Below are positions 1-10,300 of a DNA stretch of 64,000 nucleotides, in pieces. The position numbers and the translations under genes are program-made. This DNA comes from Ipomoea triloba (Eukaryota; Streptophyta; Magnoliopsida; Solanales; Convolvulaceae). The DNA lies in the NCBI RefSeq assembly GCF_003576645.1, contig NC_044916.1, forward strand, positions 640,568-704,567, written 5' to 3'. The number at the start of each line of letters is the position of its first letter. Position 1 is the first letter of the stretch. Under the pieces are notes generated by a model that saw nothing but the letters and a program-made list of their open reading frames with translations, did no database searches and was not told the origin of the DNA.

Positions 1-50
<50 letters not shown>
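1..50. repeat. (TA)n microsatellite
   Basis: Uninterrupted TA dinucleotides run from the window edge, so the true length is unknown. From here to about 840 the DNA is AT-rich without a convincing gene. It also holds a short TA/CA tract at 348-376. Part of it may be the body of the Helitron that ends at 871. Confidence 0.95.
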
Positions 51-51
<1 letters not shown>

Positions 52-841
52 AAAAACATAATAAGTCTCAATCCAGGTTATACCCCGGGTTTATGTCTGT
101 TTTTTCCGTTAATTTTTGTTGTATCTTATGCTATAAAAGTTGTACTACATAATTTTTGGACAGAAATATCCCTACTGTTATAACTTCTGTTATCTTTTCA
201 CATTATAATTACCATGCACATGCATACACAATATTTTTTCTTACATTCTTCAATGGTAAGTTTGAATTCATTTATATTTTAATTAAATATTACCATAGTT
301 ATATTTAAATATTTATCATTTCTATAATTCTTACTTCAATAATATTAATATATATATATACACACACACACACACTATTATTTAAAAATATTAATACTAT
401 AAATGAGCAGCAACATAATGCATTTGAAGTTGAATTGAGACAAGATTTTTGGATATCAATCTGTGGAAGTTGTTGAATTGAGATAGTTGAAATCAAGTAT
501 CATTTATATCCATATATGAATTTATGAATTGAATATGAATTTATAAGGGATATATCTCTAATTAGAAGAAGACTATATTTTTTCTCAAAAAAAAAAAAGA
601 AAAAAAAGAATACTATATTTTAAAAAATTTTATTCATTTTCAAAGACAAAAATATTGTAATACAACGTTGAGTACCCTTAAAATTACTTCATCATAATGA
701 ATTTGAATTTCTTGTATTAATTTCAAATACATACACAATAAAAATTTTACTCGAATATCTATGAAACTTCGACAACTAAAAAAAATGCATTATATCTATT
801 TCAAAATGATTTATTAATTGAATTTAAATATTGGGCACAAG

Positions 842-871
842 TCTTCGCGCATAGCGCGTAGAAAAAACTAG
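842..871 (+). mobile_element. Helitron 3' terminus
   Basis: A GC-rich 5-bp stem (CGCGC, loop ATA, GCGCG) at 846-858 is followed about ten bases later by CTAG at 868-871 and then T. Hairpin plus CTRR followed by T is the standard 3' end of plant Helitrons. The 5' TC end was not found and may lie outside the window. No Rep/helicase coding sequence is visible upstream, so the element is non-autonomous or truncated. Confidence 0.6.
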
Positions 872-889
872 TATTTATATATAAAAGCC

Positions 890-1090
890 GAGATCAAACT
901 TAAAAAAACTAGAGTAGGATTAAACTTGAGCCAACTTAAAAAAATTAGAGTAGTATTACATTAAACTTGAGCCAAACTTGAATTTTGATTTTTTGAATTG
1001 CCTATATATGGGTTAAGATCAAATGAGACTTAAAAAAACTAGAGTTGGATTGAATTTGAGCCAAACTTGAAATTTGATTTTTTGAATTGC
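890..1090. repeat. degenerate repeats, about 3 units
   Basis: A phrase of the type ACTTAAAAAAACTAGAGT followed by GGATT..ACTTGAGCC recurs at about 899, 938 and 1030. The last two units also share the extension TTTGATTTTTTGAATTGCC. No gene is seen here. Confidence 0.6.
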
Positions 1091-1191
1091 CATTAAGAAC
1101 AAATGAGAACATAATCTTCCAAAAAGTAAGAACTGATCTCAGAGGGCTAAAATAATGAAACAGATCAATTTTATTATGATTATTGAAATAA

Positions 1192-1317
1192 AATTAGTAG
1201 TTATTTTATAATTATTTCAAATTTGAATATTTTATGAGGGGGTGAGTGGGAATTCTTTGGTAAAATTTGGTGATCAATGTTCGGTCTGGGCCGATCTCGG
1301 GCTTATGCCAATTCCGG
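1192..1317 (+). repeat. direct repeat, left copy flanking PR-1 gene 1
   Basis: About 125 bp nearly identical to 2823-2949, including GGTGATCAATGTTCGGTCTG and GGGCCGATCTCGGGCTTATG. With its partner it brackets the first PR-1 gene in direct orientation. The second PR-1 gene has no such flank. Confidence 0.85.
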
Positions 1318-2022
1318 GCTACCCCAGGTTAGGCCAAGTGTGACCCTTAATACAATAATGCAAATCTATATATGTTCACAAACACATTTTAAAATTTAAT
1401 ATTTTTGCTTAAAATAAAATTAAAGCGATTAATTAATATATAAAAATTTAAATATATTCTACTAAAATAAAAAGTTTTTAAAGACTTGTAATACCATTTG
1501 TACTTGATTTTTATATAACTAATTTATGTCAGATTAACTAATTTATTAATACATTATAAAAATTGATAATTTATAAATTTGTGAATATTCTAAAATATAT
1601 TATAAAGTTTATTTGATTTTTAGTCACTAAATTTTAATATTTTAATAAATTATAAATTATTATAAAAGAGTGTAGTTAATCTTAATGCGATATATAAATT
1701 ATGTAGTTAAATTGAGTGCAGTAACGAAAGAGTGTTCTTGGATAAGAGATATACCCTACAAGTATGATTAACATAACAATGGTGGGATATCAAGTATTAT
1801 ACACGCCCCTAGAAACAAAAAATCAGTATAGGTAGTCAGAGAGAAAAGATAAAAAAAAAAAAAAAGTTCAAAATTTAATTGAATCAACATCCAGACATGA
1901 AACAATATTTGTTTCATAATAATACATTAGTGATGATATTCTAGTTTTTAAATATATATATTTTTTGTATAATGCACCATCTGCATTTCATAAAATCATA
2001 TTAATCAAAAAGTAAATTATCT

Positions 2023-2517
2023 TTAATAAGGACGTTCGCCCACATAGTTGCCCGGAGGGTAATAGTTGCAAATGACGAACATCCAAGTCGTGCATGCAGC
2101 CCTAGCACAGCCAATACTCGTGGTGTCGCGCCAAACAACCTGTGTATAATGGCGGCACTCGCCACCAGGGCAAGAATTCGACGCCTGGTCAAAGTTTGGT
2201 TTCTCATCCATCCAACCCTTCACAGAATCTGCCACAGACGATTTCAAACCAGCCAATGCGATGTTTTCCCCATACGGTCCTTGTGAGTGCTTCAATGCAC
2301 AGTCAACAGACCTCTCGGCAGCATAAGATTCGGCAAACTCTGCTAAGGTGGAGTTCCACTTAACAGGTGGAACACCAACTATTTCTCGAGCCGCGTTATG
2401 TACAGTAAGAAACTCTTTAGTGCAATCAGATTCACAGGCGGGTTGTGCAAAAGATGTCTGGGTAATAGTGGCTAAGGCAATTATGGCGACGGAAACATGC
2501 AGAAAAGAAAACTCCAT
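2023..2517 (-). CDS. PR1: PR-1 (CAP superfamily) secreted pathogenesis-related protein, copy 1
   Basis: Encodes 164 aa in one exon, the usual PR-1 length. The start is taken at the ATG at 2515-2517, giving MEFSFLHV and a good signal peptide (about residues 1-24, cleaved after SFA). An in-frame ATG 16 codons upstream would put a hydrophilic stretch before it. CAP-domain signatures follow: HNAAR, YGENIA, HYTQVVW, IGCARAAC, and the C-terminal CNYYPPGNYVGERPY. The last 11 residues match the pattern of CAPE defence peptides, which are released after CNYx. The family is secreted to the apoplast, binds sterols and is induced in salicylate-dependent defence. Oddities: one residue is missing between RAAC and WMF compared with copy 2, and two extra cysteines (CESDC) lie just after the signal peptide. 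The reading frame is intact. Confidence 0.93.
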   Translation of the reverse strand: MEFSFLHVSVAIIALATITQTSFAQPACESDCTKEFLTVHNAAREIVGVPPVKWNSTLAEFAESYAAERSVDCALKHSQGPYGENIALAGLKSSVADSVKGWMDEKPNFDQASNSCPGGECRHYTQVVWRDTTSIGCARAACTTWMFVICNYYPPGNYVGERPY

Positions 2518-2631
2518 TTCCTTTTTATTGTTATTTGCAGATGATATACAATAAAAAGGAAACATAAGAGGAAATGGAAAAATGTAGTCTTTCTACATAG
2601 ATGCAATGACCATTCCTATTGCGTTATAGGG

Positions 2632-2639
2632 TATTTATT
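2632..2639 (-). promoter_or_regulatory. probable TATA box of PR-1 copy 1
   Basis: AATAAATA on the minus strand lies about 115 bp upstream of the chosen ATG. It sits in the same context (ATACCCTAT just downstream) as the better TATAAATA of PR-1 copy 2, so the two promoters are homologous here and this one is slightly degraded. Confidence 0.5.
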
Positions 2640-2822
2640 GGAGTGATGTATCCTAAAAGAGCTTATTGCTTTTAAAAATTTCTATGGCTTAAAAATACAA
2701 GAATAATGGTCACTTCACAAATATTGATCAGCTCATTTAATTTGGAACACAAATATTTCTAGGTAGAGTATTTATAGCAAGAAAGTGAAAAAAAAAAAAC
2801 ATTTGTTTATCAAACATTTTAT

Positions 2823-2949
2823 AATTAGTAGTTATTTTATAATTATTTCAAATTTGAATATTTTATAAGGGTGTGGGTGGGAATTCTTTGGTAAAATTTG
2901 GTGATCAATGTTCGGTCTGGGCCGATCTCGGGCTTATGCCAATTTCCGG
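2823..2949 (+). repeat. direct repeat, right copy flanking PR-1 gene 1
   Basis: Partner of 1192-1317, about 1.6 kb away in the same orientation. From 2950 to 3538 no gene is seen. That stretch is pyrimidine-rich around 3160-3200 and contains GAGGATGCTC at 3248-3257, which resembles the end of a decayed MITE. Confidence 0.85.
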
Positions 2950-3552
2950 CGGTTATGTCAGGATTTTTATTTATTTGTTTTTATATAAAATTTGATGCAC
3001 ATGTGGGAGAGAAAGAAGATTTGGGAATTTAGCAGGAGGACCTGGTTTTTATCTGCACTGTGGACCCCACCAAAGTTGAATAGACTGTTGTGTTTGTCGC
3101 AGGAAGCGCACTAAAAGTTGAAAAGGTTGTTGTGTTTGTACACTCCATAGTAATTTCATTTTCTTTTTTTTTTCTTCTATCCCTTCTCTCTTCCATATTC
3201 CCTTTCCTAGTCATCCCTGCAAAAACTCCTCAAAATCTATGCCTATTGAGGATGCTCAGCTCTGAGGTTTGAACAAAATTTAAATATAAAAATCAAACAA
3301 ATAAAAAAAACCAAAGGACAAACTTTTACAACTTTGTCAATCTTTGCGAATAAAAGTCCAAAAGGAGATTGTTTGTGACTTGTGAATGTGAAGCAATAGG
3401 ATCACTGAAATAAACGTACTCTAGCTAGAGCAGGACGTACTACTATAGTCTGGGCTACTTCTAGCTACCTAAGTATTATAATGCTAAGCTATCTATCACT
3501 TTGATTATTCTTGTATATAAACAAACCAACCATTTTCTAAAGCATTTGGCCT

Positions 3553-3722
3553 GCGCCAAGCACCTTGTGCTCAAATGGCATGTAGTGGCCTCCCTCAAAT
3601 GAAAGGTCATGAGCTCGAGCCTCAGTGGAGGAGATATCGAAATTGACTCTTTGTGCTTCAACAGACAGGTTGAGAAAAAGTATAGATGAACAGATACTAC
3701 AATATAAAAAAAAAAAAAAAAA
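3553..3722 (+). mobile_element. SINE (tRNA-derived), with 14-bp TSD
   Basis: About 170 bp flanked by the perfect direct repeat AAAGCATTTGGCCT (3539-3552 and 3723-3736) and ending in a run of A. The body has a box A-like stretch (GCTCAAATGGCATGTAGTGG, about 3568-3587) and a box B-like stretch (GGTCATGAGCTCGAGCC, about 3604-3620), as in tRNA-derived plant SINEs. It encodes no protein and would need LINE machinery to move. Confidence 0.8.
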
Positions 3723-3962
3723 AAAGCATTTGGCCTTCAATTAATTATGCATTGCCTAACTGCCCAACCAAGCAAACAATAATATATACTAACAGATCAA
3801 AATAATAAAAGTTACCCAAATCTTAATTGCCATAATTAATGCAGTTAATTCTATATTTCACATTACATAATTTTGATTCAAATTATTTTCAGATAAGAGT
3901 CACTTTGTAGGTGTAATGCAGTAATGCGAATTGAATATGTCACAAATCACAATAGTGAGATA

Positions 3963-4148
3963 CCGAAAGGGCAATCCCAGTCAAATTGATTAGGTAAAAC
4001 TGTTAACTTGGTACCTACAATATAATGTTACAAGTTCAACTCCCAGCGGGAGCGGTCTATTGTCCTTCTTGATTCTTTGTTGATAGAATCAGAAAGCAGA
4101 GTTTTACCTATCGAACAGTAACTGTGAATTTCTCTCGTCACTCAAATA
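3963..4148 (+). mobile_element. second SINE-like insertion, with 12-bp TSD
   Basis: About 186 bp between two copies of AATAGTGAGATA (3951-3962 and 4149-4160). Inside is a box B-like stretch (TTACAAGTTCAACTCCCAG, about 4028-4046) and a tRNA-like GATTAGGT upstream of it. The 3' tail is short and A-rich (CAAATAA). It belongs to a different SINE type from the element at 3553. Confidence 0.65.
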
Positions 4149-4372
4149 AATAGTGAGATAGCAGAGTGCTATACACACACAAAAATATCATGTAGTTATC
4201 AAGAATGAAAAAGTTCAAATTTGGATTGAACTAACATCCATGCATGAAACAATATTATTATTACATCAGTGATGATGACATATACTTTTTTGTATAGTAT
4301 TGTATTTTTTTAACATATACTACATTGTTATGGAAGAGACTAATCCAACCGAGAGAAATAGGTGAATTCTCC

Positions 4373-4924
4373 TTAATAAGGACGTTCACCTTCATAGTTA
4401 CCGGGAGGATAATAGTTGCAAGTGACAAACATCCAACCGTTATGGCATGCAGCCCTAGCACAGCCAATGCTCATAGTGTTGCGCCAAACCACCTGCGTGT
4501 AATGCAAGCACTCACCGCTGACGCAAGAATTTGACGCGTAGTCATAGTTCGGCTTCTCACCCACCCACATCTTCACGGAATCCACCGCCGACAACTCGCC
4601 GTAGCCCTCGGCGATGTTTTCCCCATACGGCCCTTCCGAGTGCTCGAGCGCACAGTCAGCGGACCTCTGGGCAGCGTAGGCTTCCGCGTAGGCCGCCACA
4701 GTGGCGTTCCACCTAAGAGGCGGAACGCCAACGGATGCCCGGGCCGCGTTATGTCCAGCAAGAAACTCTTTAACGGAATCAGACTTACCGCCAGCATGTT
4801 GCAATGGCGGTGAGGCTGAATCTCCGTCAATGCTGAAACCGGTATCAGGGAAGGCGAGGGATGTCTGGGCAACGACGGCTAAGGCCATTATGGCGATGGA
4901 AACCTGCAGAAAAGACAACTCCAT
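4373..4924 (-). CDS. PR1: PR-1 (CAP superfamily) secreted pathogenesis-related protein, copy 2
   Basis: Encodes 183 aa in one exon, in tandem with copy 1 on the same strand. The signal peptide covers about residues 1-24 (MELSFLQVSIAIMALAVVAQ.., cleavage after SLA). It is followed by a 25-residue Gly/Ser/Pro-rich spacer that copy 1 lacks, then the CAP domain: HNAARASVGVPP, YGENIA, HYTQVVW, IGCARAAC, HNGWMFVTC. The C-terminus CNYYPPGNYEGERPY again ends in a CAPE-type peptide. All six canonical cysteines are present. The 3' flank (about 4211-4255) still matches that of copy 1 (about 1865-1912), which confirms a local tandem duplication. Family knowledge predicts apoplastic secretion, sterol binding and defence induction. 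Confidence 0.95.
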   Translation of the reverse strand: MELSFLQVSIAIMALAVVAQTSLAFPDTGFSIDGDSASPPLQHAGGKSDSVKEFLAGHNAARASVGVPPLRWNATVAAYAEAYAAQRSADCALEHSEGPYGENIAEGYGELSAVDSVKMWVGEKPNYDYASNSCVSGECLHYTQVVWRNTMSIGCARAACHNGWMFVTCNYYPPGNYEGERPY

Positions 4925-5035
4925 TTCCTTCTTATTCTGATTTGCAGATCAGATTCAGATGCAAGAAAAAGGAAAAGGAAATGGAAGAATGTAAAGTCTC
5001 TCTGGGATGGAATAGCCATTGGAGGGGTGATAGGG

Positions 5036-5043
5036 TATTTATA
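5036..5043 (-). promoter_or_regulatory. TATA box of PR-1 copy 2
   Basis: A canonical TATAAATA on the minus strand, about 112 bp upstream of the ATG at 4924. Confidence 0.75.
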
Positions 5044-5099
5044 GGAGTGAAAATAATGTATCTTAAAAAAGTAAAATATTTTTGAAGTGGATTAGTTAG

Positions 5100-6101
5100 T
5101 TTTAATTTCTATATTAATCCCAGTATGCGTCACATGAATTCAGTATTTGGGGCAAGTATTTAATGCAAAATCTGCCCACTTTATTTTGTTCCTGGTGTGA
5201 TTTGGTCATTACTCAACTTTATTTTATTATATACTTACGAATTGAATCAGGGTGATAAAGGGTTGAAACTTATGTAGTAGTCTTGACCTTCTAAATCAAT
5301 ACTCAACAAAATAAGAAAATTTGTTGTAATTGACCAAGTTATAAATTGATAAAATTAATGAAATATCTTAAATTAATATCATCTTAATAGATTGTAGCTG
5401 CCTCAATCGATTTAGTCAAGAGATGCCTATTAACTTTCATGATTAGATATTTTCCGGTTAAGGACACCCCTTCACGATTGCAAGCTTCCTCCTAAATCGA
5501 ATGGGAAAAAAATGACAACTTTTGACTTGATTCGCATTCTTAACATCATTTTCACATTGATATATGAATCTTTTTTAATAACAAATATGGTGAACCCGTG
5601 GTATGTGGGACTAGGGGTAATATATAAATAAATACAACAAAACAAATCATACTTATATATAATAGTCATATATGTTATGTGTTTTCACTAGCAAACAACC
5701 AAATTTCACATGAGATTAGTTACACTTGTTAAAGAAATGTTTGAGGGTTTTGTCAACATCATATCCTTACAATTGAAAGGGAACCCCAATACTGGGTACG
5801 AGTTTCATTAGAATCAATTTTGAATGAAGTAATTTTAATAATTCTAAAGATCATATAATAGTTTTTATTTTTTTTCAGGAAATTATTATGAATTTATGAT
5901 AGTTAATCTGATATTCCAATTTAAATATTGTATAGGAAAAAAAATAGAATAAAATAAAGATAGTGTTGGGCAGTGATTTAGAAGACCGAACATAAGATTC
6001 TATCATCAAACGTGGCGCTAACCTCCACACACTATTCAATTTTATTTTATTTTTTTAAAAGGCATATAATCAGCTACGCAGTATTTACCAATTCCAAGTC
6101 A
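5100..6101. other. intergenic, no gene recognised
   Basis: AT-rich sequence with only short ORFs. I see no splice-consistent exons, domains or repeat boundaries. Confidence 0.6.
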
Positions 6102-6109
6102 TTTTTACC

Positions 6110-6571
6110 TAGACTTGTTAACAAACCGAGCTTGAACGAACGTGAGTTGTTCGTGTTCATTTGTTAATATTTTTAGAGTGTTCGTGTTCATGTTCGTTTG
6201 TTAAGGTTTTTTAAAATCATGTTCGTATTCGCTGCGTTCATTAGTGTTCGTCGTTCGCGAGCACATTCACGAACATGTTTATTAACGTTTGCGAGCACGC
6301 CCGTGAACATTCATGAACGCTTAATAACCAAGTACAGGCTAATGTTCATAAACATTATTAAACAAACATAAACGAGTTTGTTCACGGGCTCTTATCAAAC
6401 AAGCCTAAAACTTTTCAGACTCTGTTCGTTTATGAACCGAGCTCTAAAATTTATTCATTTATGTTTGTTTACCTTAATAAATGAACATAATGTTTGTTTA
6501 CCTTAATAAATGAACATAAACGAACACAAACACGAGTAGTTTACCAAAAGCCCTGTTCATTAACACCCCTA
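6110..6571. mobile_element. hAT-like MITE rich in CGAAC/GTTCG
   Basis: 462 bp with imperfect terminal inverted repeats: TAGACTTGTTAACAAAC at the left, and TAGGGGTGTTAATGAAC as the reverse complement of the right end. It is flanked by an 8-bp near-match, TTTTTACC (6102-6109) and TTTTTTCC (6572-6579), as expected for hAT. The interior is packed with GTTCG/CGAAC and GTTCAT/ATGAAC on both strands, typical of transposase-binding subterminal repeats. It has no coding capacity. A poly(A) run follows at 6653-6680. Confidence 0.6.
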
Positions 6572-6579
6572 TTTTTTCC

Positions 6580-6648
6580 TGCTAGAAATTTAGAAAAATG
6601 TGTATTTCAACTCTTTTGTCCGTCAACTACCTTATAAAGAATCATGAG

Positions 6649-6683
<35 letters not shown>

Positions 6684-7324
6684 TTTGCTTTTGTTTTTCA
6701 ATTGTCATTCAAATTCATGATAATATCGCACAAGTAAAACACTAGACTCGAGAATCTAGGTTTCAGAATGCGAGCCTAAACTGCACTAATCAAGCCATAA
6801 ATTCTGTAGACATGAATGCTAAGTCTAATATTTGGTGCTCACAAGTTGACCATTCATGGCATGGGAGTAACATGACATTATTCAATTATCTTGTGATACG
6901 ATCAATAATTCACAATTTCACATGCCACATAAGAATATAAATATTCGATTCAAAGAGCATTTTTTTCTATCTTTACAAATACTAAGGTTAATGTCAGCAT
7001 ACTTTTGAATTGATCGAAAGCAACCTTTTACAAATTTTCTCACTCAGTGAACAAAGTCTAAAAGGAGATTGTTGTGAACGTGAAGCAATAGTGTCACTGA
7101 ACGCTGTCAACGGCAAAATTTCCGCAGTAATTCTTGATAGAGCACAGCACATGCCTGTCTGAAACAACTTTAGACTTTTAAGAAAAACGGTTTCCGGTGA
7201 GCAAAATGGAGCGTGAATGTTGCAGAAGATGCATGCCGAGAACTGGATATAACGTAAAGTTTGCAGAGAATGTATCGTGGATGGCGATTGTAGAATCGAA
7301 CTGGAATGTGTCGGTTCCTGAAGT
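6580..7324. other. intergenic, 3' side of the TBL gene
   Basis: No gene seen. About 60 bp at 7042-7101 (AAAAGGAGATTGTTGTGAAC ...) is a diverged copy of 3353-3410. Confidence 0.6.
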
Positions 7325-10300
7325 CTAGGGGACTAGGTTGTTCAAGTATGCTATGAACAAGTCGTTCCAGGTATCGGTGATTCCTGGTAAGCACCAGTGC
7401 ATGCAATCGTCGTGCTTTTTCCCACCTGCGGTGGATGGATGGGCGTCGGCTCGGAATTCGCTCATGTGAGTGATGTCCATTACTCTAAATTTAGTGCCTT
7501 TTAGGGCCTTGTGAAGGTGTTGATTGACGAGGCGTGTCTCCACATTAGTTCCGTTGTTTCTGATCGAGAAAAGTTCCTCCACCTGAAACGTGACGAGCAG
7601 TTCCATGAGCAAATGTAATATCAGGATCTGATAATCGTTAACGTTATAGATAGAAGAAGTTACCTCTTGAGGTGACAGAGGCTGAGAGCGTTTACAGGAG
7701 CCACCTTGGTCCCAATCACCACCCTCGAAATGTCTTGGTGACTGTGTTCGAAATAATAAAATGGCATTCTGACGAGTTCTTTCCTCCACATATGATATCT
7801 ATCAAAGAGTGATGCTAAAATCGGTGAATTTTTTGAATGATTTTCGGAGCATAAGTACAAATGCAATATAAATCATATAAGATAAAGAGAAAACAGCAAT
7901 TTTAAAGTTTGTTTAACCTCTTTGGATCGCTATAAATTCATAACCAACAGATATATCTAGAAAGGGCATCAGCAAGATTTATGCAATACTATCATTCTTG
8001 CAAGATTACTCAAGGTGCGTTCTTTATCCATTATAATCAAATCTGAGAAAGACAAATGGAGCAATACCATATGTTTAAGGACCAAATCAAGGCCAGCATC
8101 AGTAGGTAAAGGAGGGATCACAGGATTGCCATTTTTGAAAAAAAGCATGGGTGATTTTACCGGGTCAAATTTTGAAGGGGCCCACCACCTAAAACAACAA
8201 TAAGGAAAATAAGTAACAAATAAAATTTGTGTATACAGGAGGGACAACACATGTTGTATCTACATATCCATGCAAGGAATTCTACATTGATGACACAATT
8301 TTATACACAAAAATAGTTACCAGTGACCCGTGTTAAAGATTAGAATATCATGGAAGAATGGAGCCTTATCCCACGTTCCATCTGGTACATCAACGTCAAC
8401 TCTGTAACCCTCCTTATATCCAAGAGATTCAAGCTCTCCACCATTCACATTGGCAGTCCACCTACCCAAACACAAACAGAGTTTAGCATAGCAAATCCAA
8501 CTAGCATGATAAACAGTTAGGTACTACTGAGTTTTTTATGTGCCATAGTCAATAACTCCAAGGAAAATCATCAGCAACAGGACACATATACTATCTCCAT
8601 AGGCATGATAGAGGAGAAGAATATCTTCTAGGTTTGGAAGAAAAAGACCAAGCGAAGCTATATTAAATAACAAAACTATAAACAAAATCATTCACAACAA
8701 CCAATTACATCATGAAGTTCTTTTGAAGCCATCATCCTCTGGTATCAGTCTAACATCTAGCAGTTCTTATAGACCTCCTTAGATGTATGGTACCAAAAAG
8801 TTCATCATAAAATGGATGAAGAGAAAAGGAAAAACAGTCCCAATGGATAATACAAAAAACAACCAAATTTATTATTTATACAGCTGCAGAACTATAAAGT
8901 ATCAGATTCCACAAAAAGACCCTGCCTACACCAAAACTGATGCAGTATCACGGATATTCTGTTGGTCATAAGTACATGAAATTGGTGGACATCATAGCAA
9001 GGTAAACTTGTACATAGGTTTACAGTGAATGGCAACAAAAAATTAGTACTGCAAACACATCTTTAAAAAATTGTTATAATAAAATGTTCTTTTAGCTTAC
9101 CTACCATAACGAGCCAGAAGATTTGTCCGGTGATATGCAATGGTAAGGTTATATTTCAGGAAGGTAAAGCCACGATCAGCTCCAGCAGGACGCCACTTCT
9201 TCACTGCATCAGACACTCCTTTCAAAGTACAAAACAAGGAGACAAACATGTTCCTATTCAAGGAGTCACCAACAAATCCTGCACTGTTAAGCATCCATGA
9301 GGTCCACATTTGGCATAATACAGCCACAAGCGCAGAGTAATCTTTTTCAGTAAAAAGTAACTGTTAAACAATAGAATAGCAAAACTAAGTATTCGTATAT
9401 ATGTTCTGTGTGTAAATGTACAGGAGAGTAGAGCTATATATACTAGTTTAGAACTAACCCTAGCCACAGGTTACTAACACTAAAACCTAGGGCTAAGAGT
9501 AAATATCTCAACTAACCCTTATATCTCTAACACCCCCCTCAAGTTGGAGCATAGATTTCAACATGCCCAACTTGTTACATATGTGTCACATGAACCATAA
9601 GACTCCAAACCTAGAACTATAAGTCTTGAACCTTCGAACCATGCTGTGCCAAGTCAGTCCACAATGCACCTTGTCCGCACCAACAAAGCTTCCACAAAGC
9701 TACAAACCAGGCCAAACACCACAACCGCAGCGCACCTGCCTCTCACACCCCACACCCTTATCACCGCTGCTTAACACCGCAGCGCACCAGCCTCTCACTC
9801 CACAAACCCTTATAACCGCTGCCTACCACCAGTGTTTTCCCGTTTTCTTGTTGCGTGCACACAAACTGGTTCCTCCTGAACCATTCTTCAGCCGCCGGCC
9901 TTCCATAATAGTCGCGACATATGTCAGGTCCACACCACCCCTGGCACCTGTGCTGCCCATCACTGGAACACCCCTGGACTGCCTCCAACTCTCACACCTT
10001 GGCACTCAAAACAAAAACCTACTAACTAATTATTTGTCAGCTTCCATCCCAGCAGCCTCACCATTAACCTACTGCCCAATCATTCTCATTTTCAACACTC
10101 CAGCATCAACACCCCACCAACCACAACCACAGTTGCTGGCAGCCACCAACCACCACTGCCGGAAAGCTTCACCGGCCACCACTGCTCACCACCGCTGTGG
10201 TTCTTGGTTCTTCCATGGCCATACAGGTGTTGTAAATTGCACTGTCAGCGATAACAAAAGAAAAAACGAAGGGCCAACACCGCCAGCAACCATCCACTGC

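Noticed and set aside
2518..2565. Upstream in-frame ATG of PR-1 copy 1
   Set aside because: It would place a hydrophilic 16-residue stretch before a good signal peptide. Copy 2 starts at the equivalent of the downstream ATG.
3568..3620. tRNA gene
   Set aside because: Box A/B-like sequences are present, but no cloverleaf could be drawn. They belong to the SINE.
3353..7101. Short similarity between 3353-3410 and 7042-7101
   Set aside because: Real but only about 60 bp and diverged. Probably a fragment of an old repeat, with no boundaries to define an element.
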